In this document: in pieces, positions 58,146 through 64,000 of the stretch
How the letters are laid out: each line of letters starts with the position of its first letter
How positions within the stretch are numbered: the stretch's first letter is position 1
DNA from: Hippopus hippopus
Taxonomy: Eukaryota > Mollusca > Bivalvia > Cardiida > Cardiidae
DNA length: 64,000 nt
Direction: 5' to 3'
NCBI GenBank assembly: GCA_946811185.2
Contig: OX328102.1
Location: forward strand, 51,685,619 to 51,749,618
Position numbers and translations under genes: made by a program
The notes under the pieces: model-generated
Databases searched by the model: none
The model's input: only the letters and a program-made list of their open reading frames with translations
Told to the model about the DNA's origin: nothing

Positions 58146-59473
58146 TTGTTAAGGATTCATTTTCCCTCATGTAACGATGAAGCCGTTTTACCACCCTGGA
58201 ATTTCCAAGTCGAACTTATATTTGATATTCGGACTTAATCTATATTTATCCCCGGTTTCGCTCTTATTGTTGTATTGAGGGTTGTAGTTGTTCCAGCGTG
58301 GATTATTTTTGTCATCAGGGTGTGGGAAAAGGTTGACTCTGATTCCTACTGTAGTAATGATGGTCGTTGTTGCTGTTATTTCCCTCCTCCCCTTTTCGCT
58401 GTGAATTTTTTTTTTTTTCTTAAGTGAGGAAAGTCTTTGTTTACTTGAGACAATTTATCTCAGGCAGTATTTCTAAAAAAGAAATGTTGAATTAAAAGAC
58501 GTTTACATGGGAAAGAGATATTTGCGCACATTTCCTCAACTCATTGGATTGTGCGACACACTATAGAAATGCCAGCGAGATGTCTTATGTATGTTTTTTT
58601 TTTTTTTATATAGGGATGTTTAATGTCGGCAAAAATGCCATCTACTATCGAGACTTGTCAGTTTCGACACTCTTTTGTCGTTTAAATGTAAATTGAAGTG
58701 CGTTTAATTTATCCTGCTTTACTTTACCCTACAAAACAGAGCTACCCTTTGTAGTTAGATCCGTCTATACATCTTTTTTGTCAATGTCGAAGCTGTTGTT
58801 TGAAAAGTCATAAATGCGCAGCCATTTCTTTTCGAGTTTTTCCCATATTGGGCCTCTGCTTATTTCGCCTCAATAAAGCGTAGATCTCTAGTATCTCCAT
58901 GGCCAGAATCACTGCTAAGGTCATGAAACTGTAAGAGAGTCATTAATTTCCCGTGGTCGCTTTATCCCACCTTTTCCAGGTATTGTCTGTGATACTTTCA
59001 CAGATAAGATATCTTTCTTCATGTTAATTATAGAATAGTTTAATGTGTATTGTGATTTTTGACACATTCCGTTTCTTGTTTTTTGGTTTTGAAGGACTAA
59101 ACGACAGTAACTGCTACAAATCTTTAACTGAAGCCGATTGCTTACCTAATAACCAAATTCTTACAGTAGCACTGGTATACAATGTTACCACGTGCATCGG
59201 AATTACACATTAGTATTCAGCAGCGACATAAGTCATATTTTTACTCTCAGACAACTTTCAACGATAAGAGAAAGTCCAGACTGACAAATTCTAATTAGTA
59301 AATTCAATTATCGTGTAAGTATTGTTAGATTTCTGTGAAGTATGCAAAGTCTGAAAGTGGAAAGTGTGCTTAACTGGAAACCAAGATGTTCTACTTGAAA
59401 AATCTATTATCGTAGTATATTAAGTCCCTCCACTACTGTTTATCACTCTCATTAGATTATCTTTCCAATACTG

Positions 59474-59701
59474 GGGTCCTGCGTGGTTCAGTTGTAAAGT
59501 GCAGGGCTTGTGACCTGGAGGCCTTTGGTTCGACTCTCATTGGATCCGCCTGGATTTTCGTGGAAGTGTCCTTGGGCAAGACTCTTCAGAGCCCAAGCCT
59601 AGTACTGGTGAAACCCAGGAAATACATGAATATGTGAGTTGTCCCTCTGATATGACTGAAACCATGTTAAAAGCGGCGTAAAACACCATTCAATCAATTA
59701 G
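59474..59701 (+). mobile_element. SINE in copy B
   Basis: Same insertion and same flanking duplication (TCTTTCCAATACTG, 59,460-59,473) as the SINE at 3,697-3,924, so it was present before the A/B duplication. Confidence 0.85.
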
Positions 59702-59842
59702 TCTTTCCAGTACTGTTTTAATTCTATTAAGTCGACACCCTGTTGAAGGTAGGCAGTGCATTTAACCCTTTTACACACAATCCTTATTTTTAACAATCCT
59801 GTAAGAGAGGGCTTCCAAAAACATTGTGGCTAAAGGAGAAAA

Positions 59843-61585
59843 TGCTGGTTCCAATCATATTATTCTTTTTTTCACAATGTGTAGTACCCTGGCAAAAAAA
59901 AACTTCAGTTTATTTGTATCACTTTCGACATTGTTGCATTCAGGACCCTCGAACGGTCTAGAAACTGTGTTTTGGCAAAAAGATTTACTCTTATCCCGTT
60001 AAATGACTAAAATTAAACACTCAAGCCTGTAGTAAAAAAACCCAAATTTTGCTATTTCAAAAGTATTTTCATGGAAAAGATATCTCATTATCGGACATTG
60101 TACATCCAAGATCAGACTGCACGTTCTGTACAGTCTGATCTTGATCTACAGTGTCCGCAAAAGGTCCTTGAGTCGCGCCTAGCAGTCTAAAGGATAACTG
60201 GAAACCTGCTGGTTGTGATACTTTGAGAATCTCTTATCTCTGTAACTTATGATATCACAAGTCTGTTGATTGGTATATCACTGATTGGATTATAATGTCT
60301 AATTGTTTGAAACATGTTAAATTAGTATACTGTTTACAAGAAGGAAAGTGTGCTTAACTAGAAACCAAGTTGTGCTACTTGAAAAATCTGTTATCGTAGT
60401 ATATTAAGCCATTCCACGACTGATTAGAGCTATCACTCTTATTGGATTATCTTTCCAATATTGTTTTAATCCTGTTATGCCGACGCATACTGTTTAAGGT
60501 AGGCAGTGTATTTAACCCTTAACCACACAGTCCTTACTTTTAACAGTTATTTTAGTTGTCATCACACTACCTTTAATTAAATTATCTTACAAATGATGTT
60601 AGGATTTGAATCCTGGAAACTCTACGTATCGCTTCTACATATCGCTAAAAAGTATGAAGTGTATTTCACTGGAAATCAATTAGTGATGCTTGAAAATTCT
60701 CTTCTTTTTTTTTTTATTTTTTTTTGACAATCCTGTTCTTTGATAGCAATCGTTAGCACCGATCATTCTATGATGTTAATATCGATAAAAAGCAATGAAA
60801 TAGATATCCTGGTTTCTTTGATACTTTTAACTGAAATTCTTTCCATTATAAAAAAATAAGATGACATGTACAGATGTGATATAACCGAAACTGAAATTTC
60901 TGTATACCCGTGTTAAGTTTAAGAACCTGATCAGCTAACAAAGGATCCGCTTTTTAAATTACTTCAAAGTTTTTATTGGAGCAAATTAGTAGATCTCTTA
61001 AAATGTTGATAAATGGTAATTAATGACAAATGGTAGAACAACATTTGTTGGCCTTTCACTTCGGACAGCCGAAACACGTCATTTCGTTTTTAACGTTTTT
61101 ACTCGTATTAATAGTTTTTCAAAAGTCTTCAAAACAAACTAACGAATGACCGAGTCAAATATTAAGTTAAGGGGGTAAAATTTTCTTTAAATGTGCTGTC
61201 AGTTAACATACTTCTCATCTCAATAATAACGGAGTTGGGAGATTTTTCAAGTAGTACAACTTGGTTTCTAGTTAAGCACACATCTTTTAAACAGTATACC
61301 GATTTAACATGTTTCAAACAGTTTGACACTATAATCCAATCAGTGATATACCAATTAACAGACTTGTGATATCATAAGTTACAGAGATAAGAGATTCTCC
61401 AAGTATCACAACCAGCAGGTTTCCAGTTAATTCTTTACCATATTATTTCTAGACTATTTCACATTGAAGACTCCTGCAGACAACAATATCCAAAGTGATA
61501 CAAAATAAACTGAAGCTATTTGCCTGGGTACGACACATTGTGGAAAAAGGATAATATGCTTGTAACCAGCAGTTTATCCTTTACC
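59843..61585. repeat. Foldback repeat in copy B
   Basis: Counterpart of 4,066-5,810, with both stems and the hairpin repeat kept. Confidence 0.75.
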
Positions 61586-62171
61586 CACAATTATCGTAAG
61601 CACACGAAACAAAACACTTTTTTTATAAAATGTGTTATCTTGTAACAAATCTCATGTATTAAAAACTACTACTACGACTACTAATGATAATGATGATGAT
61701 GATACGTTAATGCATTAGAAAGCATTTAAAATCAAAGATTCTTTTTATTAGCAATTCAGCAACAAAACCTTGCTCAAACTTACTTTTCTCGTAAAATGGT
61801 CCAAATATTACAGATAAAATACATGTAGTTTTATTTTCAAAAATATCAATCAGACAATAATACTACGTGTTTTTCTTAATTAAGCATCTAAAATCATATA
61901 TTCATTTTTATCAGCAATTCAGCAACGTAATACCTAATATAACTTTCATTTCTCGAGAAATCAAAGTAAATAAATAAAAACAACCCCCCCCCTAGAAATC
62001 AATAATATGATTATCTAAATTCTAATAAAAGACATATTAATGCATAATAAAGTTTATAAATACCATATCTTTATTTTTTCAGCAATTCAGCAGTTCAGCT
62101 TTTAAATGTATATCTGCTGATCAGCAGGTTGCTGAATTCAGCGGAAAATTCAGCATTTTAGGGAGTCCCCA

Positions 62172-63118
62172 TACGAACGATGGAATTACATCGCTCAAGT
62201 TTTTTTTTTTTTTTTGTATCAAACGATGAAATTACGTCGCTCAAGCGCTTATGCAAAATTTATATTACCCGTACATCTTGGTTCTATTGACGATGGATTT
62301 ACGTCGTTCAAGCAGAAGTTACTTCTATATCAAAGATTAATTAAGGTCTGATTCACGTCTTTACAGCTAAAACTGCTTCTAGATTTACATCAAAGATTTA
62401 TCAACGCTAATTAATTTCACATCGTTCAAACAAAAGTTACTTTGATATCTAAGATTTATTAAGGACTGATTTACGTCGTTCATGCAACAATTACTTCTAT
62501 ATCAAAGATTAATTGATATTGGTTTTTTCAACGTTCTGACAAAAAGTAGTTCTATATCAAATAGCTGTAAACGATGAATCTACGTCTCTGCAGCAAATTA
62601 CACGTTTCGTGGCACTCTTGAACAGATTCACGACGTCCTAGCATTTACGATTGCTTTACATCGTTCATTTTTTCTATGTACAAAAAATTATCAAGGATGG
62701 ATTTACATCTTTCAAGCCAGAGATGCTTCTATGTCAAAGTTCTTTTTATGATGAATTTACATCGTTCAAACAAATATTATTTTTATGTCAAAGTTTTATC
62801 TAACATGGATTTACAATGTTCAATCAAAGCGTTGTTTCTATAACAAACATGTATTAATTGAAGGCGGATTTACACCGATAAAGCCAAAGTTGCTTCTATA
62901 GCCAAGTCCTATTAACTATGGATTTACATTGTTTAAGCAAAAGTGCTTCTATATCACAGTTCTATGAATGATGGATTTTCATCAAGCAGAAATTGCTTTA
63001 ATATTCAAAATATATTAACGATGCACTTACATCGTACTTGTGAGTGAAAATTTCTTCTATATAGTTGAGGTTATATTAAGGATGCCTTTACGTCGATTCA
63101 GCAAAATTTGGTTCTATA
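62172..63118 (+). repeat. ~65 bp minisatellite in copy B
   Basis: Unit for unit the same as 6,398-7,345, with a shorter T-run near 62,205. No gain or loss of whole units is visible. Confidence 0.75.
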
Positions 63119-64000
63119 TCAATGTTTCCATTGACGATGCATTTACACTGTTTCAAAAGCACTACAAGTAAAAGATACCTACACATATGTGTACTTGGAT
63201 ACTACGTTTTCACTGTTATATGGCACCTTTATATTACACATTTACGTCAAGGGAAAAATAGTAACAGGACAGGAAGTTATGAATTGTATATGATTCAATC
63301 AACAGGAAATTGTTGAAAACCGTCGTTAAGTTGTCGAACTTCAAGGTAAATGTTATCTAAGCGTTCTCGTCAGGAGAAACCTATAAGTCGAAGGGCGAAA
63401 TCTACAATGTAGAAAACTTGACTGCCATATCATAAGAATTCTTAATCTTGCATGGAAAACAAATTTGCTATGTTGAGCTTAGAAAGAAGCCATATTTGAG
63501 AATGATCAGATTTAATGTGGTTTAGCTGACATCCAATAAACAACACAAGAGCGCAAAGCAATCATGCAAACACATATAACTTAACAAACATGAAGTAAAG
63601 CACATTTGAATAAAGCAATTTCAACAAACAAATTATGACAAGAAAGTATAAGCATTAACCCTCAATTCAACCTTTAGACAAATCTCCTCTCAAATGCCAC
63701 GGTTAAAAAGCACATCACTTGACAAAGGAAAAATTGAGCATCAGAACATTCTATCCTTTGCCCAGTAACCTCAATGATTAGAAATATTTGCGTGACTCAA
63801 CAGAGGTTAATTCAAAGTCATCTGCTAACATTTATATTCTTGCAAAGGGTTAACGCTTAGCAAACTTCTTGACAGAGTTCTAAACATGCAAGTTATATAC
63901 ACATAAATGAGTGATGATTAATTACAAATGAAATAGGACTCCGACCAAGAATATCGCAAACCGCCAAATGATAGCCTCCAATATATATGCCAAATTATAA

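Larger units (their letters stand above)
55226..64000. mobile_element. Long inverted-repeat element, copy B (right part beyond window)
   Basis: Bases 55,779-64,000 match 1-8,226 of copy A at about 99% or better. Differences are homopolymer lengths (near 58,410, 58,590, 60,710 and 62,205) and scattered substitutions. The left 550 bases, missing from A in this window, are inverted relative to 13,656-14,200. All inner landmarks of A recur at an offset of 55,773-55,778. The retroelement ORFs would start at about 64,450, outside the window. Confidence 0.85.

Overview
This is AT-rich eukaryotic DNA, dominated by repeats, and most likely from a bivalve mollusc. The host call is an inference from repeat types: tandem ~155-162 bp cores joined to GTCC/ACGG tetranucleotide tracts and short hairpins (the layout of bivalve 'pearl'-type elements), a tRNA-derived SINE ending in an AAGCGGCGTAAAACACC-type tail, a Ngaro/DIRS-type retroelement, a Tc1-type transposon and decayed LINEs. 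I found no complete host gene. All coding capacity that I can identify belongs to mobile elements.

Layout. (1) 1-14,200: most of one copy (A) of a long inverted-repeat element. Its arms are ~2.9-3.0 kb (left arm 1-2,368, running off the window; right arm 11,173-14,200) and its inner part is ~8.8 kb. The inner part holds a SINE, a foldback repeat, a ~65 bp minisatellite and a minus-strand gag / reverse transcriptase / SGNH-hydrolase remnant of Ngaro/DIRS type. (2) 14,200-16,188: a tetranucleotide tract, a LINE 3' remnant and non-coding DNA. (3) 16,189-39,870: about 24 kb of tandem arrays of two families (family 1, ~155 bp units; family 2, ~162 bp units). They alternate, change polarity at several points, and are joined repeatedly through one conserved hairpin. 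Two MITE families sit inside. (4) 39,870-52,612: lower-copy DNA with a possible orphan exon, a perfect 100 bp inverted repeat, an interrupted LINE, a nearly intact Tc1-type transposon nested in another inverted repeat, and SINE and LINE fragments. (5) 52,613-55,225: a diverged direct copy of 14,811 to about 18,500. (6) 55,226-64,000: the left part of a second, nearly identical copy (B) of the long inverted-repeat element, in the same orientation as A.

Combining the two copies predicts a full element of about 14.7-14.8 kb: the missing left ~550 bases of A are present in B, and the missing right part of B is present in A. It matches no named element that I can recall and is the best candidate here for something undescribed. 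A recent segmental duplication or an assembly duplication is a serious alternative for the A/B identity. All identities were judged by eye. No alignment or database search was run.
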